Positions 49,285-60,565 of a stretch of 64,000 nt of DNA are shown piece after piece. Both the position numbers and the translations under genes were made by a program. This stretch comes from Candidatus Paraburkholderia kirkii (lineage in GTDB: Bacteria; Pseudomonadota; Gammaproteobacteria; Burkholderiales; Burkholderiaceae). The stretch is taken from the NCBI GenBank assembly GCA_001189345.1, contig LFKV01000048.1, positions 124,001 to 188,000 of the forward strand. The letters run 5' to 3'. The notes beneath the pieces are model-generated. The model made no database searches and was not told the origin of the DNA. It was given only the letters and a program-made list of their open reading frames with translations. Every line of letters begins with the position of its first letter. The first letter of the stretch is position 1.

Positions 49285-50859
49285 TCAGGGATGGCCGAGC
49301 CACAACTGCGCGATCACGACGCCCGCGCTGGCCATTGCGACGAGGCCGACGGCCAGCAGCGTCATCAGCAGGCGATTGGTGCGCTTCTGCTCGGCGAGCA
49401 ATTGCCGCATCATCTCCTCGTTGCCGCTCTTCGGGGCATCGTGGTGCTCGGCAAGCAAATGATGGATCAGGCGCGGCAACTGCGGAATGGTCTTGCTCCA
49501 CTGTGGCGCCTCCATCTGCAGGCGCTCGTACCAGCCGCGCCAGCCGATCTGCTCGTTCATCCAGCGTTCGAGATAAGGCTTGGCGGTTTTCCAGAGATCG
49601 AGCTCCGGGTCGAGCGAGCGGCCGAGCCCTTCGACATTGAGCATCGTCTTCTGCAGCAGCACGAGCTGCGGCTGAATCTCGACGTTGAAGCGGCGCGACG
49701 TCGAGAACAGACGCATCAGCACTTGTCCGAGCGAAATGTCTTTCAGCGCGCGGTCGAAGTATGGTTCGCACACGGCGCGGATCGCGCTTTCCAGCTCCTC
49801 GACGCGCGTGCTCGGCGGCACCCAGCCCGACTCGAGGTGCAGCGTCGCGACGCGGTGATAATCGCGCTTGAAGAACGCGAGGAAGTTCTGCGCGAGATAG
49901 TTCTTGTCGAAGTCCGACAGCGCGCCGACGATGCCGAAATCCAGCGCGATATAGCGCCCGAAGGTCGCCGGGTCGAGGCTCACCTGAATGTTGCCGGGGT
50001 GCATGTCGGCGTGGAAAAAGCCGTCGCGGAACACCTGCGTGAAGAAAATCTCGACGCCTTCGCGCGCGAGCTTCGGAATGTCGACGCCGGCCGCGCGCAG
50101 CGTGTCGACCTGACTGATCGGCACGCCGACCATGCGCTCCATGACGAGCACGCTCGCCGCGGACATGTCCCAGTACATCTCGGGAACGAGAAGCAGATCG
50201 AGCCCCTGAAAGTTGCGGCGCAGCTGGCTGCCGTTGGCGGCCTCGCGCATCAGATCAAGCTCGTTGTGCAGATACTTGTCGAATTCGGCCACGACTTCGC
50301 GCGGCTTTAGGCGCCGGCCGTCGGCCCACAGGCGCTCGGCCCACGTCGCGATGTCGCGCAGGAGCGCCAGGTCGGAATCGATCACCGGCAGCATGCCCGG
50401 GCGCAGCACCTTCACCGCGACGGCCTTGCCGGCGTGCTCCCCGGTCTTGATCTTGGCGAAATGCACCTGCGCGATCGAGGCGCTCGCCACCGGCACGCGC
50501 TCGAAATCGTCGAACAGTTCGTCGATCGGCGCGCCGAGCGATTTCTCGATGATCGAGACCGCCACCGCGGAATCGAACGGCGGAACCCGGTCCTGGAGCT
50601 TCGCGAGTTCATCGGCGATATCGACCGGCAGAAGATCGCGCCGCGTCGAGAGCACCTGGCCGAACTTCACGAAGATCGGGCCGAGGCTCTCCAGCGCGAG
50701 CCGCAGGCGGATGCCGCGCTCGACGTCGAACCTGCGGCCGAAGGTCGTGATGCGCATGAGAAAACGCACGCGACGATCGTCGATGCCGCTCATGACGACT
50801 TCATCGAGCCCGAAGCGGACGATCGTGAAAAAAATCTTGAGAAAACGCAGAAAACGCAT
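49285..50859 (-). CDS. ubiB: Ubiquinone biosynthesis kinase-like protein UbiB
   Basis: A 524-residue atypical ADCK-family ATPase needed for ubiquinone synthesis. The KxGQ motif is in [19 protein letters not shown], the Ala-rich nucleotide loop is [12 protein letters not shown], and the catalytic-type motifs are HADMHPGNI and ALDFGIVG. Two C-terminal transmembrane helices follow (last one [20 protein letters not shown]). The ATG at 50859 is the family start ([20 protein letters not shown]). ubiJ lies 22 bp upstream, so they are probably one operon. Confidence 0.94.
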   Translation of the reverse strand: MRFLRFLKIFFTIVRFGLDEVVMSGIDDRRVRFLMRITTFGRRFDVERGIRLRLALESLGPIFVKFGQVLSTRRDLLPVDIADELAKLQDRVPPFDSAVAVSIIEKSLGAPIDELFDDFERVPVASASIAQVHFAKIKTGEHAGKAVAVKVLRPGMLPVIDSDLALLRDIATWAERLWADGRRLKPREVVAEFDKYLHNELDLMREAANGSQLRRNFQGLDLLLVPEMYWDMSAASVLVMERMVGVPISQVDTLRAAGVDIPKLAREGVEIFFTQVFRDGFFHADMHPGNIQVSLDPATFGRYIALDFGIVGALSDFDKNYLAQNFLAFFKRDYHRVATLHLESGWVPPSTRVEELESAIRAVCEPYFDRALKDISLGQVLMRLFSTSRRFNVEIQPQLVLLQKTMLNVEGLGRSLDPELDLWKTAKPYLERWMNEQIGWRGWYERLQMEAPQWSKTIPQLPRLIHHLLAEHHDAPKSGNEEMMRQLLAEQKRTNRLLMTLLAVGLVAMASAGVVIAQLWLGHP

Positions 50860-50881
50860 GGTTCGGATTCGCTTCAGCCCG

Positions 50882-51583
50882 TTATTCGTGCGAGCCGCGC
50901 ACGGACTCGCCGCCGGTTCGCGCTGAGGCGCCGCGAGCCGGCTGTCGTTGTTCGGTTTGTTCGATTCTTTCGATACGCTTTTCGACGCGCGCAAGCGCAT
51001 CGCGTACCTTCGAGAGCTCCGCATTGAACGCGTCGAGCGCGCTCTTGCGCACGAGTTGCGGCCGTTCGTCGAGGAAGTATTCGGTGAAGGTGTCCAGCAG
51101 ATTCCGTCCGGTGCGCTGCGCCTGCTCGTGCACCGCGCGCGCGACGATGCCTAGCCGATGCGCGGGCGCGTCGCCGATCACGCGCGCGAGATCTTCTTCC
51201 AGGTCCCAGCGCAGATGCTCCGCGAGCTTGGCGAGCGTCGTGGCGAATTCGGCGTCGCCTTCGATCCTGACGTGCTTCATCACCGCGGCCTGACCGCCTT
51301 GCAGAAACGCGGGCAGCGCATCGAGCGGCACGGCGATGGTCACGTCGAACTGACCGGCCTCCGCCTCGGTCGTGGCCGCGAAAAGGCCGTCGGGTTGTAC
51401 CACGAGCGCGATCGAAATCGGCGTGCACGATAGTTTCACGCGCTTGCCCGCGTACAGCTTCACGCGCTCGCGAGCCCACGGCTCGCGCACGAGCAGATGA
51501 TTGACGGCGGCCGCGAACGCGCCGGACGCGGTCTTGAAGGCGGGATTTGCTGCGGGACGGGCGAATTCGTCTGCGTTCATCAT
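50882..51583 (-). CDS. ubiJ: Ubiquinone accessory factor UbiJ (SCP2 domain)
   Basis: A 233-residue protein with an SCP2 lipid-binding domain in the first 120 or so residues ([40 protein letters not shown]). A C-terminal coiled coil ([24 protein letters not shown]) follows. UbiJ holds ubiquinone intermediates for the Ubi complex. Start at ATG 51583 (MMNADEF). It is downstream of a terminator and directly before ubiB. Confidence 0.9.
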   Translation of the reverse strand: MMNADEFARPAANPAFKTASGAFAAAVNHLLVREPWARERVKLYAGKRVKLSCTPISIALVVQPDGLFAATTEAEAGQFDVTIAVPLDALPAFLQGGQAAVMKHVRIEGDAEFATTLAKLAEHLRWDLEEDLARVIGDAPAHRLGIVARAVHEQAQRTGRNLLDTFTEYFLDERPQLVRKSALDAFNAELSKVRDALARVEKRIERIEQTEQRQPARGASARTGGESVRGSHE

Positions 51584-51600
51584 CGGCTGTGAGATGAAAA

Positions 51601-51630
51601 AACCCGCGCGAGACGCTTCTCGCGCGGGTT
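51601..51630 (-). terminator. Terminator between tim44-like gene and ubiJ
   Basis: A perfect 13-bp stem (51601-51613 with 51618-51630) has loop cgct. On the minus strand it is followed by a T-run (A6 before 51601 on the plus strand). It ends the tim44-like transcript just before the ubiJ start. Confidence 0.85.
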
Positions 51631-51729
51631 CATATTCTACCGCCGCAACCGGCCACACTGACGGTTGCCGACTCCAGGCCATTCGGCCGAGCCTCGACGC
51701 CGGGATTTGCGCCCGGCGCGCGATCACGC

Positions 51730-52734
51730 TCAACTGACTTGCTGAATCCCCGCCAGCAGCCAGCCTTCGTTGCCGACTTTCTGCTTCGACAGGTTCCAGA
51801 TCTCGACGAACGGCTCCGCCGCCGCCCCTTCCGACTCGCGGATCAGGCCGTGGAAGCGCACGCTCGCCAGATACTCGGTCGGACGGTCCTCGACGCCGAG
51901 CAGATCGGCGTTGAGCTGCACCACGTCCGTGCGGTTCGGCGCGCTGCCGCGTGCGTCGATGTCGAGCTTGAATTCGGCGAACATCTCGGGGGTCGTGAAT
52001 TCGCGGATGTCGTTGACGTTGCCGCGATCCCACGCGTCCTGCAGGCGCACGAAGTAGACCTTCGCGTTACGCACGAATGCTTCGGTTTCGAAGCCCGCCG
52101 GCACGTTCGGATTCGCCTCCTGCTGCAGCGCGGGCGACTCGATGTAGTTCGCGCCGAAGCCGCTCGGCTGCTGCGGCACTCGCGGCGGATCCTGATTCAG
52201 GCTCGTGCGCGCGCTCGCGCCGTACGGCGAGCCCGAGGCCGAGCCAGCGTAGGCGGGCGTGCCGCCGCCCTGACGCCTGCGCATGATGAAGCGGAACAGC
52301 ATGACAGCCGCCAGCACGATCAACGCGATCATGATCATGTTGGCCATGGCGTCGGCGAACGCCTCGCCCAGCCCGAAGTGCGACAGCAGCGCGGCGATGC
52401 CCAGACCGGCCGCGAGACCGGCGATCGGGCCGAGCCAGCGGTTGCGCGCGGGTTGCGCCGCGGGCGCGGCAGGCGTTGCGGGCGCGGGCTGCGCGCGCTG
52501 CGCCTGGCCGGCCTGGCCTTGCTGCATCGACTGCGACGGCGGCGTCGCCTGATGCTGCTGCGTCGCCGTGGCCGACTGGCGGCCCATGCTGCGGCCGCCG
52601 CCCATGCGCCTGGCTTCCGCCGTTTCCGAGAAGATCGCGCCAGCCGCAATAACGCCAGCCAGCGCCAAGATTCCGGCCTTCCTGAAGACGCTGTTCAGGA
52701 AATCCCGGGATTGGGGTGTGCACGAATCGGACAT
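51730..52734 (-). CDS. Tim44-like domain membrane protein
   Basis: A 334-residue protein with an N-terminal signal or membrane helix (ILALAGVIAAGAIFSETAEA). A Gln/Ala/Pro-rich stretch, two membrane segments (about residues 100-118 and 132-150) and a C-terminal Tim44-like domain follow (FETEAFVRNAKVYFVRLQDAWD, VRFHGLIRE). The fold suggests a membrane-tethered protein-handling role. Function is not established. The gene sits between ubiE and ubiJ, as in relatives. Confidence 0.88.
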   Translation of the reverse strand: MSDSCTPQSRDFLNSVFRKAGILALAGVIAAGAIFSETAEARRMGGGRSMGRQSATATQQHQATPPSQSMQQGQAGQAQRAQPAPATPAAPAAQPARNRWLGPIAGLAAGLGIAALLSHFGLGEAFADAMANMIMIALIVLAAVMLFRFIMRRRQGGGTPAYAGSASGSPYGASARTSLNQDPPRVPQQPSGFGANYIESPALQQEANPNVPAGFETEAFVRNAKVYFVRLQDAWDRGNVNDIREFTTPEMFAEFKLDIDARGSAPNRTDVVQLNADLLGVEDRPTEYLASVRFHGLIRESEGAAAEPFVEIWNLSKQKVGNEGWLLAGIQQVS

Positions 52735-52759
52735 TTCGAATCCTTTGAAGAGTGGAACA

Positions 52760-53491
52760 CTAGAATTTGGTCCCGACGTGTAACGCTACCACGCCACATG
52801 ACAAACTGTAATATTTGACTCGATCCAGGCCCGCTTGTTCCATCATCGTTTTTAAAGTTTCCTGGTCCGGGTGCATGCGGATGGACTCGGCCAAGTACCG
52901 GTAGCTGTCCGCATCTTTCGCCACTTTTTCGCCAAGCCACGGCAAAATCTTGAAACTGTAGATATCGTACGGCTTTTTCAGCGGCTCCCACACTTTCGAG
53001 AACTCCAGCACAAGCAACTTGCCGCTCGGCTTGAGCACGCGCGTCATCTCCGCAAGCGCGCGCTCCTTGTGCGTCATGTTACGAAGACCGAATGCAACCG
53101 TAATCACATTGAAATAATTGTCCGGGAACGGAACCTTCTCTGCGTCGCACAGCAGCGCGGGCGTCAGCACACCCTTGTCGATCAGCCGGTCGCGGCCGAC
53201 GCGCAGCATCGATTCGTTGATATCCGTGTGCCAGACTTCGCCGGTCTCGCCCGCCTGTCTGGCGAAGGCCATCGCCAGATCGCCTGTGCCGCCCGCGATG
53301 TCCAGCACCTTGTAGCCCGGCCGCACCTTCGCCTGCCCGATCGTGAAATGTTTCCAGATCCGATGCAGTCCGCCGGACATCAGGTCGTTCATCAAGTCGT
53401 AGTTGCTCGCGACGGAATGAAACACGCCCGCCACTTTCTTCGCCTTGTCCTGCTCGTTGACCGTTTCGTATCCGAAGTGGGTCTTGCTCAT
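52760..53491 (-). CDS. ubiE: Ubiquinone/menaquinone methyltransferase UbiE
   Basis: A 243-residue C-methyltransferase acting on demethylated benzoquinol in ubiquinone synthesis. SAM motif I is [15 protein letters not shown], the family signatures are [14 protein letters not shown] and [21 protein letters not shown], and the end is VALHVGTKF. Full length, no lesion. Together with ubiJ and ubiB it forms a ubiquinone neighbourhood. Confidence 0.96.
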   Translation of the reverse strand: MSKTHFGYETVNEQDKAKKVAGVFHSVASNYDLMNDLMSGGLHRIWKHFTIGQAKVRPGYKVLDIAGGTGDLAMAFARQAGETGEVWHTDINESMLRVGRDRLIDKGVLTPALLCDAEKVPFPDNYFNVITVAFGLRNMTHKERALAEMTRVLKPSGKLLVLEFSKVWEPLKKPYDIYSFKILPWLGEKVAKDADSYRYLAESIRMHPDQETLKTMMEQAGLDRVKYYSLSCGVVALHVGTKF

Positions 53492-53583
53492 CGCGCTCTT
53501 TCCTCGCCTGTTGTTCGTTCTATGCTGCGCAATCGCCGCGCCGGCTGTGCGGCGTTATGCCGCATCGGTATTGTTCGGTGGTC

Positions 53584-53994
53584 TCAGTGGCAATGCCCGC
53601 CACCGGCGGGACCGGCGGCCATCGGCGTATCACGGTCCACGCCCGCGGCCTCCAGTTTCGCCAGATAGTCCCGCCACAGTTCGTCCTGGCGTGTCGCCAG
53701 GTCGTAGAGGATGTCCCAGGAATAGATGCCGGTATTGTGGCCGTCCGAAAAATTGAGCTGCAGCGCGTAATGCCCGACCGGATCGATGCCGATGATCGTC
53801 ACGTCACGCTTGCCGGTCTGCAGCGTTTCCTGCCCCAGCCCGTGGCCCTGCACTTCCACCGACGGCGAATACACGCGCAGCAGCTCGAACGGCACGCGAT
53901 GCGACTCGCCGCCGTATTGCAGCTCCAGCACGCGGGATTTCGAATGCACGACGACGCCGGTGGGAATCGGCGTCGTTGAAGTGAGTCCGCTCAT
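53584..53994 (-). CDS. DUF971 protein
   Basis: A 136-residue protein of the DUF971 family (the N-terminal domain of gamma-butyrobetaine hydroxylase), with VVVHSKSRVLELQY, FELLRVYSPS, IGHYALQLNFSDGHNTGIYSW-like core and a C-terminal GGGHCH tail that may bind metal. DUF971 proteins are linked to Fe-S protein maturation in other bacteria. It lies between the HIT gene and ubiE, with short gaps. Confidence 0.9.
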   Translation of the reverse strand: MSGLTSTTPIPTGVVVHSKSRVLELQYGGESHRVPFELLRVYSPSVEVQGHGLGQETLQTGKRDVTIIGIDPVGHYALQLNFSDGHNTGIYSWDILYDLATRQDELWRDYLAKLEAAGVDRDTPMAAGPAGGGHCH

Positions 53995-54003
53995 GGTCTT
54001 GTC

Positions 54004-54405
54004 TTATTGATGGCCAAACGCCTGGTTCAGCTCGTTGCGCACCTGCTCGCGCAGAAGCGTCGCCTGCGCGCGGCGCCTCGAAAGCTGCGTCTCGGAGACC
54101 GTGCGCTGGCGCGGGGCCCAGATCGGCAGAGGAAAGCGGGAGTCGTTGGAAAAGCGCGGAATGACGTGCCAGTGGACGTGCGGCACCTGATTGCCGAGGC
54201 TCGCCAGATTGATCTTCTCCGGCACCAGCACGCGGCGCATCGCGCGGTCGCCGTCCGCCAGATCGGACATTTCGGCGGCGTACGCGCCCCAGATCACACG
54301 GCACAGGCCCGGCCAGTCGGGCTCGGCGGCGAGGACGACGCGCAATGCGTCGTCCGACCACAGCACTTCACCGCCGTCTTCACGGCAAAACACACAGTCC
54401 ATCAC
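54004..54405 (-). CDS. HIT-family nucleotide-binding protein
   Basis: A 133-residue HIT protein with CVFCREDGG at the N-terminus and the catalytic triad HVHWHVIPRF. It probably hydrolyses a nucleoside phosphoramidate or dinucleotide. The segment between MSDLADGDR and AMRRVLVPEKINLAS looks short. Family members carry another 12-15 residues of helix there, so an in-frame deletion is possible. Ten bases separate it from the DUF971 gene. Confidence 0.85.
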   Translation of the reverse strand: MMDCVFCREDGGEVLWSDDALRVVLAAEPDWPGLCRVIWGAYAAEMSDLADGDRAMRRVLVPEKINLASLGNQVPHVHWHVIPRFSNDSRFPLPIWAPRQRTVSETQLSRRRAQATLLREQVRNELNQAFGHQ

Positions 54406-54438
54406 GTACCTCTAGCGAATCAAGCCCCGATTTCGCTA

Positions 54439-57400
54439 TTACACCAGCACGCGCTCGATACCGCCATTGTTCGCGCGTTCGACATACTGCTCCATCCAGT
54501 TCTCGCCGAGCACCTTGCGCGCGATTTCCACCACGATATAGTCCGCCTCGATGTTGGCGTCCTCGTTGTAGCGCGAGAGACCCTGCAGGCAGGACGGGCA
54601 GCTCGTCAGGATCTTGACGTCCGCGCCGTCCGGCTGCGGGCCGTCGCCGGCCTTGAGCACGGAGCCGGGCTGCGCGCCCGCGGCGCCCGCCGACGCGTTC
54701 GCGAGGTTGATCGCGTTCGCGCCTTCGGCGACGAGCGGAATGCCGCGCAGCTTGGCCGCGCCCTTGCGGATCTCCTCTTCCTTGCGGAAGCGCACCTGCG
54801 TCGAGATGTCCGGGCGCGTCACGGCGAGCGTGCCCGATTCGCCACAGCAGCGGTCGTTCTTCTCGATCCTGTAGCCGTCGTTCTGCGAGCCCATCAGGTC
54901 GTTGACGAGCCTGACCGGGTCCATCGTCTTGATCGGCGAGTGGCACGGGTCGTGGTACATGTAGCGCGTGCCCTTCACGCCGTCGAGCTTGATGTTCTTC
55001 TCGAGCAGGAACTCGTGAATGTCGATGATCCGGCAGCCCGGGAAGACCTTCTCGAATTCATAGCCCGCGAGCTGGTCGTAGCAGGTGCCGCACGACACGA
55101 CCACGGTCTTGATATCGAGATAGTTCAGCGTATTGGCCACGCGGTGGAACAGCACGCGATTGTCGGTGACGATCTGCTCGGCCTTGTCGTACTGGCCCGA
55201 GCCGCGCTGCGGGTAGCCGCAGCACAGATAGCCCGGCGGCAGCACGGTCTGCACGCCCGCTTCCCACAACATGGCCTGCGTCGCGAGGCCGACCTGCGAG
55301 AACAGGCGCTCCGAGCCGCAGCCCGGGAAATAGAACACGGCTTCCGAATCGACGGTAGTCGTATTCGGATTGCGGATGATCGGGACGATCTTGTTGTCCT
55401 CGATGTCCAGCAGCGCGCGCGCCGTCTTCTTCGGCAGATTGCCCGGCATCTTCTTGTTAACGAAGTGGATCACCTGCGTGACCACCGGTGGTTTGCCGAC
55501 CGTCGCGGGCGGTTTGGCCGTCTGCTTTTTGGCAAATTTTTTCAGCACGTCGTTGCCGAAGCGCTGCGCCTTGTAGCCGAAGTCCATCATCGCGGTGCGC
55601 GCGAGGTTGATCGTCTGCGGATTCGTCGCGTTCAGGAAGAACATGCCCGCCGCGTTGCCCGCGTTGAACTTCTTCTTGCCCATCTTGCGCAGCAGGTTGC
55701 GCATGTTCATCGTGACATCGCCGAAATCGATCTTCACGGGGCACGGCGTCACGCATTTGTGACAGACGGTGCAGTGATCCGCCACGTCGTTGAACTCGTC
55801 CCAGTGCTTGATCGACACGCCGCGGCGCGTCTGCTCTTCGTACAGGAAGGCTTCGACAAGCAGCGAGGTCGCGAGAATCTTGTTGCGCGGGCTGTAGAGC
55901 AGGTTCGCGCGCGGCACGTGCGTCGCGCAGACCGGCTTGCACTTGCCGCAGCGCAGGCAGTCCTTGATGGAATCGGAGGTCGCGCCGATATCCGACTGCT
56001 GCATGATGATCGACTCGTAGCCCATCAGCCCGAACGACGGCGTGTACGCGTTGCGCAGGTCCGCGCCGTCGAACAGCTTGCCCTTGTTGAAGCGCCCGTG
56101 CGGATCGACGCGCTGCTTGTACGCGCGGAAATCGCCGATTTCCTCTTCGGTCAGGAACTCCAGCTTCGTGATACCGATGCCGTGCTCGCCCGAGATCACG
56201 CCGTCGAGCGAACGCGCGAGCTTCATGATGCGCGCCACCGCGTGATGCGCGTCCTGCAGCATCTCGTAATTGTCGGAGTTGACCGGAATGTTCGTGTGCA
56301 CGTTGCCGTCGCCGGCGTGCATGTGCAGCGCGACGAACACGCGGCCGCGCAGCACTTGCTTGTGGATGGCCTGCGCTTCGTCGAGGATCGGCTTGAATTC
56401 GCCGCCGTTGAAGATCTGGCGCAGCTCCGCGCGGATCTCCTGCTTCCACGAGACGCGCACCGTGCGGTCCTGCGCGACGTGGAACACCGTGGCGTCCGGC
56501 TGCACGTCCACGCGATCCGCGAACTTCTCCGCGAGCACCTCGTAGCCGAGATTGACGAGATAGTGCTGCGCCTCACGCAAGGGCATGTCGAGCTTGTCGC
56601 CGACGAAGGTCCAGCGCTTGCGCACGCGCTTCAACAGATCGAGCGCCTGCTGCACGCGGTCTTCGAGCAGCTCGGCGCTGGGGATTTCGTTCGCGTCGTC
56701 GGTCTTGCCGAGCGGCAGCTTGCCGGTGCGGAAGAACGCTTCGAGCGCGTCGATCAACTGCAGCTTGTTCTTGATCGACAACTCGATGTTGATGTGCTCG
56801 ATGCCGTCCGTGTACTCGCCCATGCGGTTGAGCGGAATCACGACGTCTTCGTTGATCTTGAATGCGTTGGTGTGCTTCGCGATCGCGGCCGTGCGCGAGC
56901 GGTCGAGCCAGAAGCGCTTGCGCGCCTCGGTGTTCACCGCGACGAAGCCCTCGCCGCTCTTGCCGTTCGCCATGCGCACGACTTCCGACGTGGCGGCGGC
57001 GACGGCATCGGCGTCATTGCCGACGATGTCGCCGATCAGCACCATCTTCGGAAACGCGTTGCGCTTGCTCTTGGTCGCGTAGCAGACCGCGCGCAGATAG
57101 CGCTCGTCGAGGTGCTCCAGGCCGGCGAGGATCGCGCCGCCCTGCTTCGACGTCTCGAACAGATAGTCCTTGATCTCGACGATGCTCGGAATCGCGTCGC
57201 GCGCCTGGCCGAAGAATTCGAGGCAGACGGTGCGCGTATGCGCTGGCATCTTGTGCAGGATCCAGCGCGCCGACGTAATCAGACCGTCGCAGCCTTCCTT
57301 CTGCACGCCGGGCAGGCCGGCCAGGAACTTGTCGGTGACGTCCTTGCCGAGCCCTTCCTTGCGGAACGTCCGGCCGGCGATATCGAGGTTTTCCGTGCGC

Positions 57401-58530
57401 AAGAGCTTCTCGCCCGGCGGACGATCGCCATCGAACCAGTCGAGCCGGAAACGCGCTACTTCGACGTCATGGATCTTGCCGCAGTTGTGGTCCAGACGCG
57501 TGACTTCGAGCCAGTTGCCTTCCGGATCAACCATGCGCCACCACGCGAGATTGTCGAGCGCCGTACCCCACAGCACCGCTTTCTTGCCGCCCGCATTCAT
57601 CGCGACGTTGCCGCCGACGCAGGATGCATCGAGCGCGGTCGGATCGACGGCGAACACGAAGCCCGCCTGCTCCGCGGCTTCGGTGACGCGCCGCGTGACC
57701 ACGCCCGCGCCCGAGAAAATCGTCGCGACCTTGTGATCGACGCCCGGCAGATCGGTCATTTCGACCGGACCGAGCTGTTCGAGCTTTTCCGTGTTGATGA
57801 CGGCCGAGAACGGCGTGAGCGGAATCGCGCCGCCCGTGTAACCGGTGCCGCCGCCGCGCGGAATCACGGTGAGCCCCAGTTCGAAGCATGCCTTGATCAG
57901 GCCGGCGATCTCCGCTTCGCTGTCCGGCGTCAGCACGACGAACGGATATTCGACGCGCCAGTCGGTCGCGTCCGTCATGTGCGCGACGCGCGAGAGGCCG
58001 TCGAACTTGATGTTGTCCTTCTGCGTCTGCTTGCCCAGCACGCGCGACGCGCGGCGGCGCAAGTCGGCCATGCGGTCGAACTCGGCGGCGAAATCGTCGA
58101 CGGTTCGGCGCGCCGCCGCGATCAGCAGTTGCACGCGCTCGGCGCGCTCGCGGCTGCCGGCTTCGTCGCTGTGCGCGGAGAGATCGGCGCTGCGGCGCTT
58201 CTCGATCTCGGCGAGCCGGTGATTCAGCGCCTCGACCAGCAGCGCGCGGCGCTTCGGGTTGTCGAGCAGGTCGTCCTGCAGGTACGGGTTGCGGCGCACG
58301 ACCCAGATATCGCCCAGCACCTCATACAGCATGCGCGCCGAGCGGCCGGTACGGCGCTCGTTGCGCAGTTCGTCCAGCACGGCCCAGGCTTCGTCGCCGA
58401 GCAGCCGCATGACGATTTCACGATCGGAGAACGACGTGTAATTATAGGGAATTTCGCGCAGGCGGGGCTCGATATCGAGCGCCAAGGCGGCATGGGCGCC
58501 GTTCGGATCGAAGGCTTGAGGTGCGTTCAT
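54439..58530 (-). CDS. FAD-linked oxidoreductase with Fe-S domains (DUF3683 type)
   Basis: A 1363-residue multidomain flavoprotein. The N-terminal DUF3683 segment is about residues 1-200. The FAD-binding type 4 domain ([30 protein letters not shown]) and the FAD-oxidase C-terminal domain ([27 protein letters not shown]) follow. A bis-4Fe-4S ferredoxin part has [11 protein letters not shown] and [13 protein letters not shown], and two CCG repeats come last ([26 protein letters not shown]). It looks like a fused D-2-hydroxyacid (lactate/glycolate type) dehydrogenase feeding electrons to quinone. The substrate is unproven. ATG at 58530. No lesion over 4 kb. Confidence 0.92.
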   Translation of the reverse strand: MNAPQAFDPNGAHAALALDIEPRLREIPYNYTSFSDREIVMRLLGDEAWAVLDELRNERRTGRSARMLYEVLGDIWVVRRNPYLQDDLLDNPKRRALLVEALNHRLAEIEKRRSADLSAHSDEAGSRERAERVQLLIAAARRTVDDFAAEFDRMADLRRRASRVLGKQTQKDNIKFDGLSRVAHMTDATDWRVEYPFVVLTPDSEAEIAGLIKACFELGLTVIPRGGGTGYTGGAIPLTPFSAVINTEKLEQLGPVEMTDLPGVDHKVATIFSGAGVVTRRVTEAAEQAGFVFAVDPTALDASCVGGNVAMNAGGKKAVLWGTALDNLAWWRMVDPEGNWLEVTRLDHNCGKIHDVEVARFRLDWFDGDRPPGEKLLRTENLDIAGRTFRKEGLGKDVTDKFLAGLPGVQKEGCDGLITSARWILHKMPAHTRTVCLEFFGQARDAIPSIVEIKDYLFETSKQGGAILAGLEHLDERYLRAVCYATKSKRNAFPKMVLIGDIVGNDADAVAAATSEVVRMANGKSGEGFVAVNTEARKRFWLDRSRTAAIAKHTNAFKINEDVVIPLNRMGEYTDGIEHINIELSIKNKLQLIDALEAFFRTGKLPLGKTDDANEIPSAELLEDRVQQALDLLKRVRKRWTFVGDKLDMPLREAQHYLVNLGYEVLAEKFADRVDVQPDATVFHVAQDRTVRVSWKQEIRAELRQIFNGGEFKPILDEAQAIHKQVLRGRVFVALHMHAGDGNVHTNIPVNSDNYEMLQDAHHAVARIMKLARSLDGVISGEHGIGITKLEFLTEEEIGDFRAYKQRVDPHGRFNKGKLFDGADLRNAYTPSFGLMGYESIIMQQSDIGATSDSIKDCLRCGKCKPVCATHVPRANLLYSPRNKILATSLLVEAFLYEEQTRRGVSIKHWDEFNDVADHCTVCHKCVTPCPVKIDFGDVTMNMRNLLRKMGKKKFNAGNAAGMFFLNATNPQTINLARTAMMDFGYKAQRFGNDVLKKFAKKQTAKPPATVGKPPVVTQVIHFVNKKMPGNLPKKTARALLDIEDNKIVPIIRNPNTTTVDSEAVFYFPGCGSERLFSQVGLATQAMLWEAGVQTVLPPGYLCCGYPQRGSGQYDKAEQIVTDNRVLFHRVANTLNYLDIKTVVVSCGTCYDQLAGYEFEKVFPGCRIIDIHEFLLEKNIKLDGVKGTRYMYHDPCHSPIKTMDPVRLVNDLMGSQNDGYRIEKNDRCCGESGTLAVTRPDISTQVRFRKEEEIRKGAAKLRGIPLVAEGANAINLANASAGAAGAQPGSVLKAGDGPQPDGADVKILTSCPSCLQGLSRYNEDANIEADYIVVEIARKVLGENWMEQYVERANNGGIERVLV

Positions 58531-59024
58531 GTTCGACGGTTCGGTGTGCCGGCGGGGCGCCATAAAAAGCGGAATTGCCGGCGATGCGCGTGGGGGCGCA
58601 GATTTTCGGATGAGACTTTTCTATTGCGAAGGTAGCCGGGAAACTCATCACGGCGCCTTCGATGTGCCCGGGATCAACGCCACGATCGCGCGTGACGCGC
58701 ATGCCGTTCCGCCGCAGGATGGGCCTCGCGGGAGACATGCGCCAGAAAATCGATCCGAAGCTGCCGGTGCATCTGCCGATCCTGAATGCTGATTCGTAAA
58801 AGGGAATTCTAACCCATCGCGGTGACGCGCGTTTGCGGCGGCTAGCAGTCAGAAGGGGCTTTTGCGTGCGTATTCGCGACGCGTTCATGTCATTTTCGAC
58901 GCTTTTTTGCACGACCGTCCGGACGGTAGAAACGCATCGGATGCCGGAAGGACGCTGGTTGGCGCTATCATTGATGCTTTCGCCCTTAAAAAACCGCGCA
59001 CCCTGCGGCGTGACGATTCCCGGC
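58531..59024. other. Intergenic region before ilvA
   Basis: This 494-bp gap separates the divergent FAD oxidoreductase and ilvA. No convincing gene, RNA or -35/-10 pair is seen. Weak ilvA-frame extension upstream of 59025 has no family match. It must hold both promoters. Confidence 0.4.
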
Positions 59025-60554
59025 ATGACACATCCCGACTACCTGAAAAAAGTGCTGACCGCGCGCGTGTACGACGTCGCGCGGAAAAGCGAGCTCGAAC
59101 CCGCGCGCAGCCTGTCGGCGCGCCTGCGCAATTCCGTGTTCCTGAAGCGCGAGGACAATCAGCCGGTGTTCTCCTTCAAGATTCGGGGCGCCTACAACAA
59201 GATGGCGAATCTCTCCGCGGACGAGCTCGCGCGCGGCGTGATCACGGCGTCGGCGGGCAATCATGCGCAGGGCGTGGCGCTCTCGGCGGCGCGGCTCGGC
59301 TGCCGCGCGGTGATCGCGGTGCCGACCACGACGCCGCAGGTGAAGATCGACGCGATCCGCGCGCACGGCGGCCCGACGGTGGAAGTGGTGCTCGCGGGCG
59401 AGTCGTACAGCGACGCCTACGCGCGCGCCGTGCAGCTTCAAGAAGAGCGCGGCCTGACCTTCGTGCATCCGTTCGACGATCCCGATGTGATCGCCGGACA
59501 GGGCACCATCGCGATGGAAATCCTGCGCCAGCATCAGGGGCCGATTCACGCGATCTTCTGCCCGATCGGCGGCGGCGGGCTCGCGGCGGGCGTCGCGGCG
59601 TACATCAAGGCGGTGCGCCCGGAGACGGAGATCAAGGTGATCGGCGTGCAGACCGAGGATTCCTGCGCGATGGCGCAATCGATCGAGGCGGGCGAGCGCG
59701 TCACGCTGAACGAAGTCGGTTTGTTCTCGGACGGCACGGCGGTGAAGCTCGTCGGCGAGGAAACGTTCCGGCTGTGCTGTGAGCTGCTCGACGAAGTCGT
59801 CATCGTCGACACCGACGCGCTCTGCGCGGCGATCAAGGACGTCTTCCAGGACACGCGCTCGGTGCTCGAACCGGCAGGCTCGCTCGCGGTCGCGGGCGCG
59901 AAACTGTATGCGGAACGCGAGGGCATCGAAGGCAAGACGCTCATCGCCGTGACCTCGGGCGCGAACATGAATTTCGATCGCATGCGCTTCGTCGCGGAGC
60001 GGGCGGAAGTCGGCGAGGCGCGCGAGGCCGTGTTCGCCGTGACGATTCCCGAGGAGCGCGGAAGCTTCAGGCGCTTCTGCGAGCTGGTCGGGACGCGCAG
60101 CGTGACCGAGTTCAACTACCGCATCGCGGACGAGCAAGCCGCGCATATCTTCGTCGGCATGCAGATCAAGTCGCGCAAGGAAACCGCGCAGATGATGGCG
60201 TCGTTCATCGAGCACGGCTTCGCGACCGTCGACCTTTCGCACGACGAGCTCTCGAAGCAGCATATCCGCTACATGGTCGGCGGCCGTTCGCCGCTCGCGC
60301 ACGACGAGCGTCTGCTGCGCTTCGAATTCCCGGAGCGTCCCGGCGCGCTGATGAAATTCCTTTCGTCGATGGCGCCGGAATGGAACATCAGCCTGTTCCA
60401 TTACCGCAACCAGGGCGCGGATTACAGCTCGATTCTGGTCGGTATCCAGGTGCCGCAGTCGGACAACGCCGAGTTCGAACGCTTCCTCGCGACACTCGGC
60501 TATCCCTGGTGGGACGAAGGCGCGAACCCAGTCTACAAGCTGTTCCTCGCGTAA
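59025..60554 (+). CDS. ilvA: Threonine ammonia-lyase, biosynthetic
   Basis: A 509-residue PLP enzyme that makes 2-oxobutanoate from threonine, the first step to isoleucine. The Schiff-base lysine K52 is in SFKIRGAYNKM, the phosphate loop is GGGGLAAG, and the catalytic domain runs to about residue 320. Two C-terminal ACT-like regulatory domains follow (ERGSFRRFCELVG, PERPGALMKFLSSM), consistent with isoleucine feedback control. The ATG at 59025 gives MTHPDYLKKVLTARVYDVA, the family start. Confidence 0.95.
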   Translation: MTHPDYLKKVLTARVYDVARKSELEPARSLSARLRNSVFLKREDNQPVFSFKIRGAYNKMANLSADELARGVITASAGNHAQGVALSAARLGCRAVIAVPTTTPQVKIDAIRAHGGPTVEVVLAGESYSDAYARAVQLQEERGLTFVHPFDDPDVIAGQGTIAMEILRQHQGPIHAIFCPIGGGGLAAGVAAYIKAVRPETEIKVIGVQTEDSCAMAQSIEAGERVTLNEVGLFSDGTAVKLVGEETFRLCCELLDEVVIVDTDALCAAIKDVFQDTRSVLEPAGSLAVAGAKLYAEREGIEGKTLIAVTSGANMNFDRMRFVAERAEVGEAREAVFAVTIPEERGSFRRFCELVGTRSVTEFNYRIADEQAAHIFVGMQIKSRKETAQMMASFIEHGFATVDLSHDELSKQHIRYMVGGRSPLAHDERLLRFEFPERPGALMKFLSSMAPEWNISLFHYRNQGADYSSILVGIQVPQSDNAEFERFLATLGYPWWDEGANPVYKLFLA

Positions 60555-60565
60555 GGTTCGAGGCG

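Noticed and set aside
54007..58635. A 1542-codon plus-strand frame opposite the FAD oxidoreductase
   Set aside because: The minus strand carries complete FAD and Fe-S motifs; the plus frame is a GC-driven shadow rich in Arg, Val and Asp.
58710..58800. Short frame ending KLPVHLPILNADS before ilvA as a gene remnant
   Set aside because: It is about 26 codons, has no ribosome site and I recognise no family; too weak to call.
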